Below, piece after piece: positions 1 to 11,352 of a stretch of DNA of 64,000 nt; position 1 is the stretch's first letter, and the number at the start of each line of letters is the position of its first letter. The notes below the pieces were generated by a model. It saw only the letters and a list, made by a program, of their open reading frames with translations, was not told the DNA's origin and did not search any database. Source of the stretch: Adiantum capillus-veneris (Eukaryota > Streptophyta > Polypodiopsida > Polypodiales > Pteridaceae); assembly GCA_014529385.2 (NCBI GenBank), contig CM043949.1, positions 111,581,977 to 111,645,976 of the forward strand, written 5' to 3'. Position numbers and translations under genes: made by a program.

Positions 1-376
1 TTAGAAGGAAGAAGATTATGCAGAGGGAGGGGCTGAGAAAGAACACCCTAACCCTCAAGCAGAGAACATCTCTCCCACAATTCCACGTGTTGAGCTTGAA
101 AATCAATAGTAATTTATGCCTTGCACACAACTAGATCATAGCACATTAGAAGCTAATTCATGTGCAATGGATCCCTCAACACTAGAGACACAAGAGTCTC
201 GAATGACAGAAGAACAAGGGAATGGTGAGAACAAGCTCCAAGGATGTCAACACTGGACAAGACAACCTCCACGATAGGCAAACCCCATATGGACCTTTGC
301 AAGACATTGACATGATTGTTTTGGTAATAATCAATGTAAAAGAATATGAAAGTCAACCTATTGTCTAACTACTTAT
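1..376. other. Upstream part of decayed gypsy element, no gene seen
   Basis: I see no supportable coding region here. It lies just before gag-like coding sequence on the + strand and probably belongs to the 5' part of the same decayed Ty3/gypsy element (gag N-terminus or leader), but stops occur in every frame and no primer-binding site is visible. Confidence 0.35.
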
Positions 377-1114
377 TTGTTTTACAAATTCTTTCGAAAT
401 GAGAACGCTCCATCCATGTTAAAGAAGGACCATTTTGTGGAAAACTTAAAAGAAAGTTTGAAGTACAAAGTGGAGCTAAAAAGGTCCACAACCTTTGAGG
501 AGGCAGTCGCTATCGCCAGGGAGAAAGAATGGAAGGCTCAAAGACTTAATGAGTATGGGAAAGCGGTCCGTATGCAAAATAATGGTGGCCAAAAGGAGGA
601 GAACCAGGAAGAATTTGGAGGCCAACCTGTTCAAAGGGCTACTAATAATGAACAGTTACAACAAAAAAATATGCAAGACATGATGACCATGATGCAGGAA
701 TTGCGACTTAGTGCTCGTGGAGGTGGAGGCGATCGTGGTCATGGACATGGTAGAGGAATGCCCCAGGCATGTGAAGCTCAACCTAATGCTAATGCAAGTC
801 CTGGACAAGGAGGTTTTGAGCCGCATAGAAGATTCATCCCTAGCTATTATAATTGTGGTGAACTTGGTCATATCAGTACTTATTGTTCAAAGCCAACAAG
901 GATGGGAGGTGATATGTTCCCACTCCCCCCCAGCAGATTCCTAATAGGGCTAATGATTATGCATTGGATACATGGGGAGATCAAGGTACTGAAAAATAAA
1001 ATCAAGCCTCAACCTCTGGTGGTCATGTGGGTATTGTGTGGGTTGAAAAGCAAGAAGAAAATGTGCTTCCCATGGGAAAAAGAGAGAGGGAAGGCTATGC
1101 TGTGCTGGTCCTAG
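377..1114 (+). pseudogene. gag fragment of Tat-type gypsy element
   Basis: An open stretch of 245 codons resembles the C-terminal half of plant Ty3 Gag: a basic, helical, EAVAIAREKE-type segment, a Gln/Asn-rich linker, a Gly/Arg-rich stretch (GGGGDRGHGHGRG) and a nucleocapsid zinc knuckle at 845-886. The knuckle should be C-x2-C-x4-H-x4-C, but the first Cys is a Tyr (YYNCGELGHISTYC), so the finger is broken. The capsid N-terminus is missing or scrambled upstream. Gag would package the element RNA in cytoplasmic particles. The following 1115-1240 still looks gag/linker-like (Lys-rich) but is interrupted by stops. Confidence 0.7.
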
Positions 1115-1243
1115 CAAAAAGAAAGGGAAAGAGAAAGAGGGTGAAGATGCAAAAGCCAAGAGGAAAATAAGACCTCGTAGATGGTTTGAAGTGACAGATT
1201 TACCTTTGGGAGAAGGCCAACAACTTATGGTTTAAAGGAAGAC

Positions 1244-2480
1244 TTGATTGGGAGGAAAGTCGATTGTACTTTTGGACAATTGATGAATATGGTGCCCAAA
1301 CTCAAGAGGCAGTGGAAGTCATTAGTGAATCCAGAGAAAGAGCCAAAGCATGGACAAGTCAGAGTGTTGGCTGTGGGAGAGGCCTACTTTGATGGAGGTG
1401 CTCAAGTTTGTGTGATCACACACTCATGTGTCAAGAGACTGGGTCTCATTACATGCGGAAGCTTTGAGTTTCAGATTTGACTAGCAAACCATGTCAAAGT
1501 GAAGTGTTTGGGGATGATTAAGAATTTGGAAGTTGAAGTCTTTAATGTGAAGGGTATAGTAAACTCTCATGTTATGCCAACTGGATTGGGAGCTTTTCCT
1601 CTCATTTTGGGACGACCTTGGTTGAGAGCTATTGATGTTGTACAAGATTGGGAAAAGGGCACAATCTGTGTGTATGGCAAGAAGGGTGAAAAGAGAGTGT
1701 TTGATATGACTACCAAGCAACCTATGGCACTAGAGGATGTGAGTGACATTGATGAATCCAAAGTTACCAGTGAAGATAGTTCTAAAGATTCAAAAAGTAT
1801 CTATGCTTCTAGTTCCAGTGATGAGGGTGAAGTGTCATTCTTGTTGGACGATGAGAAGGGAGAAGTGGGTGAAATGTTGCAAATGTCAGGGAATATAAAT
1901 GCTTCAAGATATTTAGACCAACTTGAAGAGTTGATGCAACCTAAACAGGGATTTCCAGTGAAGAGAGAGTTGATTCAAAGTATGTTGAGTAGTGATTTGA
2001 CACAAGGAGAAAGAAGGGAGTACTTAAAAATGTTGGACAGGTTTCTAGATCTTTTCATCACTTCATATCAAGAAATATGGGGTTTTGTTGGGGATCCTAT
2101 GAAGATCGAGCTAGTTGAAGGGGCAAAGCCAATATGACAGAAACTAAGAAGGATGGGTAAGGATCAAATGAATCCTTTAAAGGAAGAAGTGGATAAGCTT
2201 TTGGATGCAGGGTTCATTGAGCCAACTGATAATATTGAATGGGTGAGCGGTGTAGTGGTCACTCCAAAGAAAGATGGGCGTTAGAGAGTTTGTGTTGATT
2301 ACAAGTCATTAAATGCAGTAACCAAGAAAGATCCTTACCCTTTGCCTTTCATTAATCAAATTTTAGATGCAGTGGCTAGTTTTGAAATATACAGTGTCTG
2401 TGATGGTTATTCAAGACATTTTCAGCTTATCCTTTCTCTTGAAGACCGGAAAAAGAGTACGCTCCCCAATATGCAAGCTC
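1244..2480 (+). pseudogene. protease and reverse transcriptase fragment of the gypsy element
   Basis: Around 1389 the sequence reads FDGGAQVCVI, a retropepsin active-site region in which the D-[ST]-G triad has become D-G-G. 1499-2137 continues with the protease flap and the ILGRPWL motif, then an acidic linker. From 2140 RT is recognisable: a KKDG...RVCVDYKSLNA block, interrupted by a TAG at 2283-2285, then YPLPFINQILDAV and a DGYSRHFQL motif that corresponds to the first catalytic Asp region. Directly after it (about 2445-2485) the reading jumps to RNase H, so the YxDD box and the rest of the RT palm are deleted. Non-functional. Confidence 0.72.
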
Positions 2481-3288
2481 TTGACTGGGAAAAGGAGTTT
2501 TATGTTAACCCATCAGTGGGAGATGATGCTATTGGGGCCATGTTATTGCAAAAGGGGAAGGAATCTTAGTATATGAAGCATGTTCATTATGCTATCAGAG
2601 TGAAGACTCGTCATCAAAGAGATTTTTTTGAAATTGAATTGGTGATGACTAGTATGGTTTATGCTTATAGACGATTAAGACATTACTTGCTGCAAAATTC
2701 ATTCACCTTTCTCACCAGTTATTCATTGCTTCCCCAATTTTTCAATAATTCAAATATATCAAAAATAGTGATGAGATGGGTTATTGAACTTCAAGAGTTT
2801 CAATTCACTTTTTTTAGTAGAAGAGAGTACTCACTTATAAAGACACTCCTGTTTTGGTTAAAGAAGAGGTGGTGCAAAAGAAGAAAGTTGAGACTCTTGC
2901 CATCTCTCATGCTTCATTGTTATACTTTGATGATTCTTATTGAAGAAGTCATGATGTTGCTTCAGGAGGCATTGTCATTTATGATACACAAGGAAAGCTT
3001 GTAAGGAAACAAGGGCTGAAACTTGATGCAAAAAGTAACAATGAAGCAGAGTATATGGCTCTTGAAGGTGGTTTGCATATTTGCTTATAGTTGGGAATTA
3101 GAGGCTTGCAGATCAAAGGAGATGCCTTGCTGGTCGTAATGAAAGTATTGGGAGTATGGAAGAATAAGAATCCTAAACTGAAGAATTTATGCTTCGAGGT
3201 GAAATCATTGCTCAAAAAGTTTGAAGCATGGAGTTAGCAGCATAATAAGAGGTCTCAAAATGAAGAAGCTCATGATGATGCCTAAGAA
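2480..3288 (+). pseudogene. RNase H plus second (archaeal-type-like) RNase H fragment
   Basis: 2485-2870 reads as Ty3 RNase H (WEKEFYVNPSVGDDAIGAMLLQ, then a LRHYLLQN...F block and MRWVIELQEFQFTF). After a linker, 2900-3270 encodes in another frame a second RNase H-like domain: an LLYFDDSY strand, IVIYDTQGKLV, SNNEAEYMALEGGL (the Glu-containing helix), and NEEAHDDA near the end. A duplicated RNase H between the ordinary RNase H and integrase is a known hallmark of plant Tat/Ogre-type elements. Frame changes and stops (for example within LHICL*LGIRG) show decay. Confidence 0.7.
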
Positions 3289-4329
3289 ATGATTACTTGT
3301 GTGTTTGTGTTGAAGGCAAATTCCCCTTTATATCATGGGAGGGAAGTCTTATCAAAGGAGATGGATTTACTGCTGACAGGTGTCCTACCTGAAGGTTTAC
3401 TATCTTCCAGAAAGTATGCATTTATAAGAAAAGCCAAGAAATACAAAATGCTTGATGATGTACTTTACATGAAAGGAAGTGATTTGGTTTTGCATCGTGT
3501 TCCCTGGAAAGATGAGATTTACGAAATCTTGGAAGAAAATCATGAGGGATCTTGTGGAGGCCATTTTGCCATGAAGGTCATGTTGCATAAAATTTTGCAA
3601 GAAGGATATGTATGGCCAAGCATTTAGCGGGATGCTAATCATTGATGCAAGTCATGTTTGCCTTGCCAGAGGATGGAAAATTGAATTTTGAAGCCCAAAT
3701 TGTGAAAGACAATTCTAGATTTTGATGTGTTTGAAAAATGGGGTCTTATTGCTATTGGACCCATACCTATGACTAGCAAAAGAGATGCTTACATTTTGAC
3801 AGCAATGGTTACTTGTCACGATGGGTAGAAGCCAAGGTTGTCAAACAAATTACTAGTAAGGAGATGGGGAAATTTGTTTATGAGCATATATGCTACGAAT
3901 TTGGTGTGCCCCTAGAGCTACTTTCTGATAGAGGACCAGGACTTAGAGGAGAGTTGTTGATTTCTTATGTAAGAAGCTCAATATATAGCATAGGTACGGT
4001 TTTCCTTATTATCCACAATGCAATGGTTTTAATGAGAGATTCAATGGAGCGTTGGTAAAGACGACCCAGACACATGGGAAAACTTGGGATTTAGAGTTGC
4101 CCTGTGCATTATGGGCCTACATAATTGCTATCAAAACGAGCACATGGTTTTCTCCTTACCACTTGGTTTAGGGCAAGTAAGCTTTATATCCAATTGAAGT
4201 GGAAATTACTGCACTCAAGTTGTTGTCATTGGGAGATGAAGAGAGAACAAATGCTTGGCAGAAAAGATTATTGGATTACAATGTTTGCAATTGGATGGAG
4301 TTTTAGCTTTGAGCTACTATGAGGAAGTG

Positions 4330-4756
4330 TCCAAAAAGGCTCAGCTAAAGGCCAATGAATGCATGCATTAGGAAGAGAATGGGGTCTAGAAGGGCCTCTT
4401 TATTTGGCAATTTAAGGAAGTCAAACCTTTAGTATTAAGAAATTAATCAAAGGATAGCTTTTGAATTCAAACAGGCAAAACGGCTAGTTTATTTGAATTA
4501 AAAGTTTCCCCCAAAATGGAATTTAAAATTTAGCAGGTAAAACCATATCATGTAGCATATCTATGAAAAGAGCTCGACGCATAGATTGCAGATCTATGAT
4601 CTCCACTCAAATCAGAGATCATATGTGGGAGTTATAGAAGGCCAAATACCATAAAATTTTCCACCTCCTTTTTGGGGGGAAAGTGCATCCTTTGACCACT
4701 CTTACACACACACCATTCTTGCACACATGGCATACACCTATTCGTCAAAATGTTAA
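4330..4756. other. Non-coding insertion inside the integrase remnant
   Basis: This stretch separates the integrase core remnant from its C-terminal region and shows no readable protein similarity on either strand. It could be an inserted fragment or rearranged element sequence. No terminal repeats were recognised. Confidence 0.4.
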
Positions 4757-4760
4757 TCAC

Positions 4761-4850
4761 CTCTATAAGCTCATGGCAAATAAAGAGGCCCTCCTACACC
4801 CCATCCTCTATAAGCTCATGGCAAATAAAGAGGCCCTCCTACACCCCATC
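4761..4850 (+). repeat. 45-bp perfect tandem duplication
   Basis: The 45-bp unit beginning CTCTATAAGCTCATGG at 4761 is repeated exactly from 4806. It preserves the reading frame, so the encoded 15-residue segment YKLMANKEALLHPIL occurs twice. Its perfection inside a heavily decayed element implies a recent duplication. Confidence 0.9.
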
Positions 4851-5209
4851 CTCTTCCTAATGGAGGATAAGAAAATTGAACAGAGTGATTTGGTATTGCG
4901 ATACAATAGTAAGTTGGACAATAGCTTTCAGAAGAAGTTTCAAATCAAATGGGAAGGTCCTTTTAGTGTTGTGAACAAGTTTGATAATGGCATATATTAG
5001 TTGGCTGATTTGAGTGGTGCACAGCATAAATATCGTGTTAATGGTTATAGATTAAAGAAATACTTGGCATGTTTGATTAAAGCTGTGATAGATGAGATGC
5101 TATCAGTAGAGGAAGACAATGTAAAAGCATCTGAGGATGTAGATGAGATTTCTGGGGATGAGATGCAGCAGTTGTTCACCCTAGGAACCTCTCCTTGTCA
5201 TGAATGATC

Positions 5210-5226
5210 AGGAAGGAAAGGGAGGG
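5210..5226 (+). promoter_or_regulatory. Polypurine tract of the gypsy element
   Basis: A 17-base all-purine run follows the end of the pol reading by a few bases and directly precedes TTGGCAAGC. Position and composition fit a plus-strand primer (PPT) and an LTR starting at about 5227. Confidence 0.55.
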
Positions 5227-6430
5227 TTGGCAAGCTATGTCATACATTTTTTGGATGAGCATAAAGTTACTAAGTGACACCAAAAAGCTTACCCACCAGC
5301 CTCATGTATATATGTGTACATAGCCCTACAAGTCTTGGAAGTGACCATGTAAAAATCCTTGTACAAAGGTGTGATTTTCCCAAGCTTGAATGCTGATGTT
5401 TTGGGTTGTTCAAGACTCCAAAATATGTTTTTTAATAATTATTTTCAGCCGTGATTTACAGCTCGTGCATCGGACTTGTACATCATGAGTCATGAGCATC
5501 CGAAGCTGGCAGTCTCAACTTAGAAGGTGATTGCGGGTGCATGCAATAAAGGCAACTGGGAAAACTTGGGGGTCTAACATTAGAAATGCTAAATTTTTAC
5601 ATTTCTGAAGATAGCCGAGGTGGTGGGCTTTGAGCCGTGTGTTACGGTGCGTCATTCGGTGACCGGAGCAGCCTCGGGGAAAGTTGTTCGAGAGGTCCTC
5701 CTGCTTGGGGAGAAGCTCAGAATTGTTTGGGCTTGAGGGAGTTGGGAGGAAGTTTCCATGTGGCATGGGGATTATCCCACATGAGAAGAGGAAAGGGGAA
5801 AGTGGAGGGTACATAGGGCACTTTGGGAGCCCACCAAAAGTGTATCAAAGGTGAGAGGAGCTCTCTCAAGGCTTGGCTATGGGGGCTCGTGGGCTCATGA
5901 GGAAGGAGATGGTACATTTTTCAGTCCACACTCAGCTTCCTAGGCATCTGGCTTAATTTTTGGTCCACCGGCCACTTGCCCCAACCCCATTCCTTTGTCA
6001 AAGGGTCACCAACAGCTCATTTTTCACCCAAAAAAGACCAAAATTGAGCCAATTAAAAGGTGCCTTGAGAGAGATCTTTGTCTGCTAAGAAGAGAAAGAA
6101 AAATCTTGGGGATAAAGGATAAGAAATCCCCCATTTTAATAGCTACAACGCATGCACAACTTCCAGGGAGCTCATTTGTGAGCAAGAAAGAGAGCACCCC
6201 CGACTTTGAGCGACTATAACTCTTTCATCCTTTATCTGTTTTTTGTCTATGGATACTCTACAGACATCTCCATGAGATGAGCTTTGTCATGATGTCCCTT
6301 GTTTCTCCTAATTTTGAGTGTGTTCCATGTTTGAAGGGTTTTTCATAAATCTCTACAGGTGTTTACCATAGGTGTTTTCAGCCGTGCAATAGTTCTTCCT
6401 TCTGATGGTGTGGCTCGTACAAGGCTATAG
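5227..6430 (+). other. Probable 3' LTR of the gypsy element (end uncertain)
   Basis: The region follows the polypurine tract and contains no coding similarity. It ends somewhere before the reverse-oriented gypsy fragment at 6460. No second LTR copy is available for comparison, so the 3' boundary is a guess. It holds A/T-rich and GA-rich stretches but no pronounced repeats. Confidence 0.35.
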
Positions 6431-6459
6431 AGGCATTCATTTTACTTCTTATTTGCACA

Positions 6460-7514
6460 CTAACAGCACGTTGTGATTTCCATGTGCCTGAGGTATATAT
6501 GATCATAACCCCAGTCTTGGACCATCTTTAATTTTTGCATGAATTGTCTTCCAAGTATTATGTTGTAGTTGTTCTTCTTGCCAAAATCCACTATAGCAAA
6601 GGTACGCTCATACTCTATGCCGCAAGAAGTAACAATCACATTCTTTAAAATACCTAAGGGTCTCTCCATATACCTGTCTGCTACTTGCAATTTCATCCTT
6701 GTGGCTCTAAAGGCAGGTTGTCCCCATTTTTTCCATATCTCTTTGGTTGCAATGGCCATACTAGCCCCAATGTCAAGAATTTTCATGGTTGTAATACCTT
6801 GGAAAAAAACAAGAATCGTTGTATTTCCATCCTCGCATTCACAATACTATCCTATCTTGTTAAAGGGTATTGGTCGCATATTGATCTCAAGTTTTTCCAA
6901 CTCCCCGATCCCTTCATGTATTTGTGATCTTGGATCCTTCACTCCAAACTTCTCTAAAAAAAATTCAATGGTTCCCTACATGTTTGGTTGTATTTGGATA
7001 AGCTCAGCTAGCGTAATGGTGCAACTGACCAGTGTAAATATGTCTAACAACCCCTTATAGTCCATTGCCTTTCCTGAAGAAATTCTTTGTGATGGCACCG
7101 CCTTCACATCCAACTTTGCTTCATATTCTCCCATGTAAGAGGGTAAGGTTCTCACAGACTAAGGATGACTCTCTAAAGATATTGCAAATCCTCTATCCCA
7201 CCAATATGAGAAAATTTCTAGGTCTACTTGAGATCCTACCTTGCATTCCTCAATAGGTGGAAGAAAGACATCCTCCTCTTACTGGTTTGGTTAACTCTTT
7301 GGCTCAACTCTTCTGCCTTGTTTTCTTCTCGTATTTGTCTTCAAAGTTTTTCTAAGACCCCATCTTCTCTATAGGCCTTAGGTATGATAGGATTGAAATC
7401 CTCAAATGCCTGATGTGTGGTATTCATCACTACCGTTCGTTTTTTGATTAACTTCAAGGGTTCTAAGTCATTTGTGGGAATCTTTGCTACACTTTTGGCT
7501 CCTTGGATGAAATT
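6460..7514 (-). pseudogene. Ty3/gypsy gag-protease fragment on the minus strand
   Basis: 6460-6786 is open for 108 codons and matches gypsy retropepsin: KILDIGASMAIA (catalytic D-[ST]-G replaced by D-I-G), an ATRMKLQVADR strand, then GIL-NVIV, FAIVDFG and NIILGRQFM. Upstream on the same strand (6787-7250) other frames continue with Tat-like linker sequence (DYKGLLDIFTLVS, ITLAELIQIQPN). The fragment ends where LINE sequence begins at about 7515 and faces the decayed element at 377-5226, so it is a separate insertion. Confidence 0.65.
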
Positions 7515-8455
7515 TGACAGTGGAGACCCATTAAAATCCTCAACTCATCCTACAAAATTCTAGCAAAAGCTCTGAGCTTGAGGGTCCAGCCACTCCTAGA
7601 GAGCATTATACATGGACCCAGACAGGTTTTTTCAAGGAGCATAGTATCCTTGACAACATCTTCACTTTTTGGGATGTGTCTACCCTCATACATCTCTGAG
7701 GAGAGAATCTGGGGATACCCCTCAATTTTGAGAAGGCCTACAACAGAGTTGACTAGGACTTCCTAGAGGGAACTTTATGCAGGATGGGTTTCTTAGATGC
7801 TTGGATCAAAGGTGTGTCATCTCTTTACAAGCGTGTGCATAGTCAGGTGCTCTTGGCAAGGGAAAGAGGGGAATGCTTCTTGCTCACACGTTTGGTTAGA
7901 TAGGGTTTCCCTCTTTCCCCCTTTCTCTTTCTATTCTATGCCGAGGTGATGAGTAGATTTTTGACTTGTTAACAGGTTGGTTTGCGTCGCCTTGAGCTTC
8001 CTATTAGGGCAAACAACTCAGCCTTGTACTTAGAGGTCCAGGAGACCAATCTTCACAGGTATGAGCAGGCTATTGAGGTGTTCTCTTGTGCATCAGGCGC
8101 ACTGATCAACTATAGGAAGATTATGGATTTTTGGATTGGCAGTGTTCCTATACCTGATTGGTCTCCAGGCCCAGGTTTTTAGATGGATTCCCCCAAGGAC
8201 TGCTTTTCATTACTTGGGTTGTTAGGTTGGCCTGGAGATGTCCCCTGAGCAGCAGACTGCTCCCCTCCTCCTGTCCATTAGGAGGAATTTGTTGCATTGA
8301 AGCTCGGAACGACTCTCTTTGGCAGGCAGAGTAGTAGTGGCCAACCAAGTGTTGTTGGCTACTATGTGGTACATCATGTTTTGTTGGATTTTCTCAAGCT
8401 CTTGTATCAGCCAACTAGAGAGGCTGATCCAAAAATTTATTTGGTCAAAGCACGA
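7515..8455 (+). mobile_element. LINE (L1-like) copy 1, reverse transcriptase remnant
   Basis: Fragments of L1-type RT read on the + strand in several frames: the RPIKILNSSYKILAKALSL block (7520-7575), VQPLLESIIHG (7590-7620), GTLCRMGFLDAWIKGV (7770-7815), PLSPFLFLFYAE (7915-7945), NSALYLEVQETNLHRYEQA (8010-8070) and the downstream YYVVHHVLLDFLKLLYQP (8360-8415). Each block has a counterpart in the longer copy at 59690-64000 on the other strand, so they are one family. The segment carrying the FADD box is deleted here. It ends abruptly at about 8455 against copia RT sequence. Confidence 0.75.
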
Positions 8456-9111
8456 TATCACCCATTTGTAAGGCAAGGCATGATTGCCCTCTAGAAACTC
8501 TATCCATTCCCAAGTTTCATTTTCCATAATAAATCTATACTCAAATTACATTTCTTGCTGCCACTTTACGCTAGCTTCCATCTCAATAGCCTCTTGGACC
8601 TCGGTACTAGGTAGGCTCTCTGCAGTTAGTAACCAATGGATAGTCTAATCTTGGTTGAAGCTGCTCGATGGCATGATATACACATGTAGATCTCCTCAAT
8701 TTCTATCATCTTGACCCTATAGCTCTCTCTAGAGTACTACTACTAGTAGGTACATTTCTAGTAGAATGAAGTGTTTCTTAAATCAGACTTTGAGGCTAAA
8801 TTCTTGAATCTCACTATGTGATACTCAACTCTTTCACAAGATGTCTATGCATCTTTGATTCATTAAAGATCACTTTTGAGCTAAAAATAACTCTCCAAGA
8901 TTCCAAGTGCCAAAGTTAATAACCCATCTCTCCATGTGCACCATAGCCAATGAAGATGTGTTCGTGTGAATTGGGGTCAACCTTCTTTCTAGGCTCTTTA
9001 ACCACACATCAGAATGCCTCACACCGAAACACATGCAATTTTTCATAATTAGGCTTCTTGCTTTTCCACATCTTTGACAAAAGTTTGTAGTTCAATGGTG
9101 TATTATGAAAT

Positions 9112-9569
9112 CTATTGATTGTATGCACCATTGTCATAATAGCCTCTCCCCAAAACTCTTGAGATAATCATTGCCATCGATAGCATGTAAGTGACCCTAT
9201 TGTGAATAAACTTATTCATGTGCTCAACAAATCCATTTTGAGCTAATATATATGGTATAGTAAATTGCGTCCTAATGCCTTGTTTGCTATAGAAGTCATT
9301 AAACTCAGTGGAGATGTAATCTCCCCTGTTGTCATTGTGCAAAGCCTTCAATGTTTTGCACGACGGGTTCTCAACCATAGCTAGGAAATTTTGGAGACAT
9401 TAAAGACTTCATCTTTCCTCTTCACGAGGTACATCCACACCTTTTGAGTGGAGTCATTTATGGATGTCAAGAAATATAATGCCCCTTGTAGAGACTTATG
9501 TGGCATAGGCCCACATAGATCACATTGAACCAAATCTAGAGTATTTCCTAAGTTTTGATCTAATGGCAA
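9112..9569 (-). pseudogene. copia integrase core fragment
   Basis: Two open segments separated by a frame break (about 9379). 9569-9381 reads LDLVQCDLCGPMPHKS, the first catalytic Asp region, followed by the YFLTSINDSTQKVWMYLVK strand pair. 9378-9112 reads KALHNDNRGDYIS, the second Asp region (normally SDNGGEY), then QFTIPYILAQNGFVEHMN, which holds the catalytic Glu. The first Asp is retained (QCDLCGP) but the second motif is altered (HNDNRGD). Confidence 0.75.
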
Positions 9570-9739
9570 GTGGTAAGCCTAGTCTGTTGACAGTGTATGC
9601 AATGCTCACACAAAATAAAATCAAAATAGTTTAACATAGGCATATAGCCAAAACACTGCAACACTGCTTCGTATTCTTTTGAATCATTCGACCAAGCCAT
9701 CAATAGAATGCAGCTTGGCTACATAGCTAGAATTCTCTT

Positions 9740-10110
9740 TCACAGAAGAGACATACAAGAAATATAATGAGCCAAGTTTTTGGCCTTTGAGCATGACCAA
9801 GTTGGCTTTCTGATGATCCATGAACCATTATTCCCAAACACTATGTTATATCCAAGATCATCAAGTTGTCCTACTGAAACCAAGATCTTAATTAGCTTTA
9901 GGACACGTCTAACACCTTGAAACATGAACTTATTACCATTGCACATATGCAACCTCACATCTGCAATGCCACATAGCTCAAGCTAATGAAAATCACACAA
10001 CTTAATTGAACCATTTGTAGAGGCAAAACTAGAGAGCCACTCCTTGTGAGGAGAAACATGAAAACTGGCACCTAAGTCAATAATCCAATTTTGTGCATAG
10101 CATTTGTCAA
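9740..10110 (-). pseudogene. copia protease and GAG-pre-integrase fragment
   Basis: WIIDLGASFHVSPHKEW marks the retropepsin active site with D-S-G changed to D-L-G. A stop (TAG) lies within the following strand. 9958-9740 is open for 72 codons (RVLKLIKILVSVGQLDDLGYNIVF), the typical protease C-terminal segment in which copia elements read ...NLLSVGQL.... It joins the integrase fragment downstream. Confidence 0.7.
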
Positions 10111-10255
10111 GAGCTAACAACACCTCTTGAAATCAAATCAAATGTGAAAACTAGTACCTTTGATGGTTGTGGCATGTCACAAACAACATCAACATGTGGA
10201 GACTCAACAACATTGAGTTCCTCAATATTCAAACTACTCTTAAGAATTGCAAAAC

Positions 10256-11012
10256 TTACAAAAATTTCTTTATCCTTCTCTTTTTGTGATTACGAAAATC
10301 TTTTTTCATGTGTCCTTTTTTGGGACAATAGTAGCATTCAATGTTCCTTGTGTCACATCCACAGCTTTTTCTATGTGCATTCTTCAAATCCCAAAAATGA
10401 TTGTGATTGCAACTACAATCATTCTTCCATTGATGGTTTTTTTGGCTACTTTCACTTGCCATATATACATCATCATTCCCACTAGTTTCAAGAGGTGATG
10501 TTGAATCTCTTCCATGAGGAAAACACTAGTAACATCATTGAAAACGAGCTTGCCCTTAGGGGTAGAGTTACTAATGGAATTGTTAAATGTATCCCATGAT
10601 GTAAGCAAAGAGCTTAGCAAGAAAATGGCTTTTATTTCATTGTCAAAGTTAAGCCCGTTTGATGTCAATTGAGTAAGGACACTGTTAAACTTGTTGTGAA
10701 CAAACACTGCTACCTCCTTTCATGTTCAAACATATGAGATTTTTCATGAGAAAAACTTTATTTGAGGAACTCTTTCCATCCCAAGCTAAGCATAATGACT
10801 CCCAAAATCCCTTTTTAGTAGTCTTGTCCATAATCATAAAGAAAATACACTCAAAAATGTGCAAGAAAGTGGTCATCATAACACGAGCATCATGCTCTTC
10901 CCACTGATAATTACCCTCTTTATGCTCTATAAATGGCATTGCAAGGCCCTTATTGACCAAGGCATAAAGTATATGCTTCTCCCATAATGAGAAGTTTGTG
11001 TCATCAAACTTC
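10256..11012 (-). pseudogene. copia gag fragment with zinc knuckle
   Basis: Three overlapping frames give a UBN2-type copia Gag: KFDDTNFSLWEKHI at the N-terminus (10981-11012), AWDGKSSSNKVFLMKNL with helical segments (10685-10960), LTSNGLNFDNEIKAIFLLSSL (10600-10700), and a zinc knuckle C-x2-C-x4-H whose last Cys is Phe (CYYCPKKGHMKKDF; 10292-10336). Frame changes near 10690 and 10460 break it. A Gag of this type would form the nucleocapsid of the particle. Confidence 0.72.
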
Positions 11013-11352
11013 TTGATATAATACTTTCACCATAACTAATAATAGAAAATGCAAGAGAGTGAGACTAGGAATTAATGGCAAAATTTCTACAAGAATTTTA
11101 GCAGATACTCCTTTTCACAAAGATTAAAATCTCAATTAGAAACTCAATAAATTCACCATAATGTCAATGCAAAAGAGTGCGGTAAGCAAACAAGAGGGAT
11201 TGCAAAAAAGTTCTAGCAGAGTCTCCTTCGTACAAGGATCAAAATCTCAAGAAAAACTAAGCAAAAACAATGGATAAACCAACAAAGAGTGCTAATTGGG
11301 CATAAATTGGCATATGCTGCTCAAATAAACTATCAAAAGATTGTCAACTTGG

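Larger units (their letters stand above)
3289..5207 (+). pseudogene. integrase fragment of the gypsy element
   Basis: 3289-3675 carries the HHCC zinc-binding region (ENHEGSCGGHFAMK ... CKSCLPCQ), interrupted by a TAG near 3628. 3813-4058 reads as integrase core (SRWVEAKVVKQIT, then EFGVPLELLSDRGPGL with the second catalytic Asp). 4125-4330 is a rearranged remainder. 4860-5207 gives the C-terminal region (DLVLRYNS, FQIKWEGPFSVV, LADLSGAQHKYRVNGYRLKKYL), broken by a TAG at 4998-5000. Between 4330 and 4860 lies sequence with no coding similarity plus a short tandem duplication. Non-functional. Confidence 0.7.
377..5226 (+). mobile_element. Decayed Ty3/gypsy retrotransposon, Tat-type with second RNase H
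   Basis: In order on the + strand I can read pieces of gag with a zinc knuckle, aspartic protease, reverse transcriptase, RNase H, a second RNase H-like domain, integrase zinc-binding and core regions, and the integrase C-terminal region, ending at a polypurine tract (5210-5226). The domain order PR-RT-RH-(second RH)-IN is that of Ty3/gypsy, and the additional RNase H before integrase is known from the plant Tat group. The reading is broken by many stops and frame changes, and most of the RT palm is deleted. It is a dead copy. The 5' LTR is not in the window or not recognisable. Confidence 0.8.
8455..11040 (-). mobile_element. Decayed Ty1/copia retrotransposon (gag to start of RT), minus strand
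   Basis: Reading from high to low coordinates: gag N-terminus (KFDDTNFSLW at 10981-11012), gag body, zinc knuckle (10292-10336), protease (WIIDLGASFHVSPHKEW near 10050-10100), GAG-pre-integrase, integrase core, integrase C-terminal region with phosphate-binding-like VFRCEAFW and YGAHGEMGY motifs (8790-9060), and the first residues of RT (MENETWEWIEFLEG, KWVI) at 8445-8527. The order PR-IN-RT is diagnostic of Ty1/copia. The remaining RT/RNase H and 3' LTR are absent, cut at the junction with LINE copy 1. Confidence 0.8.
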
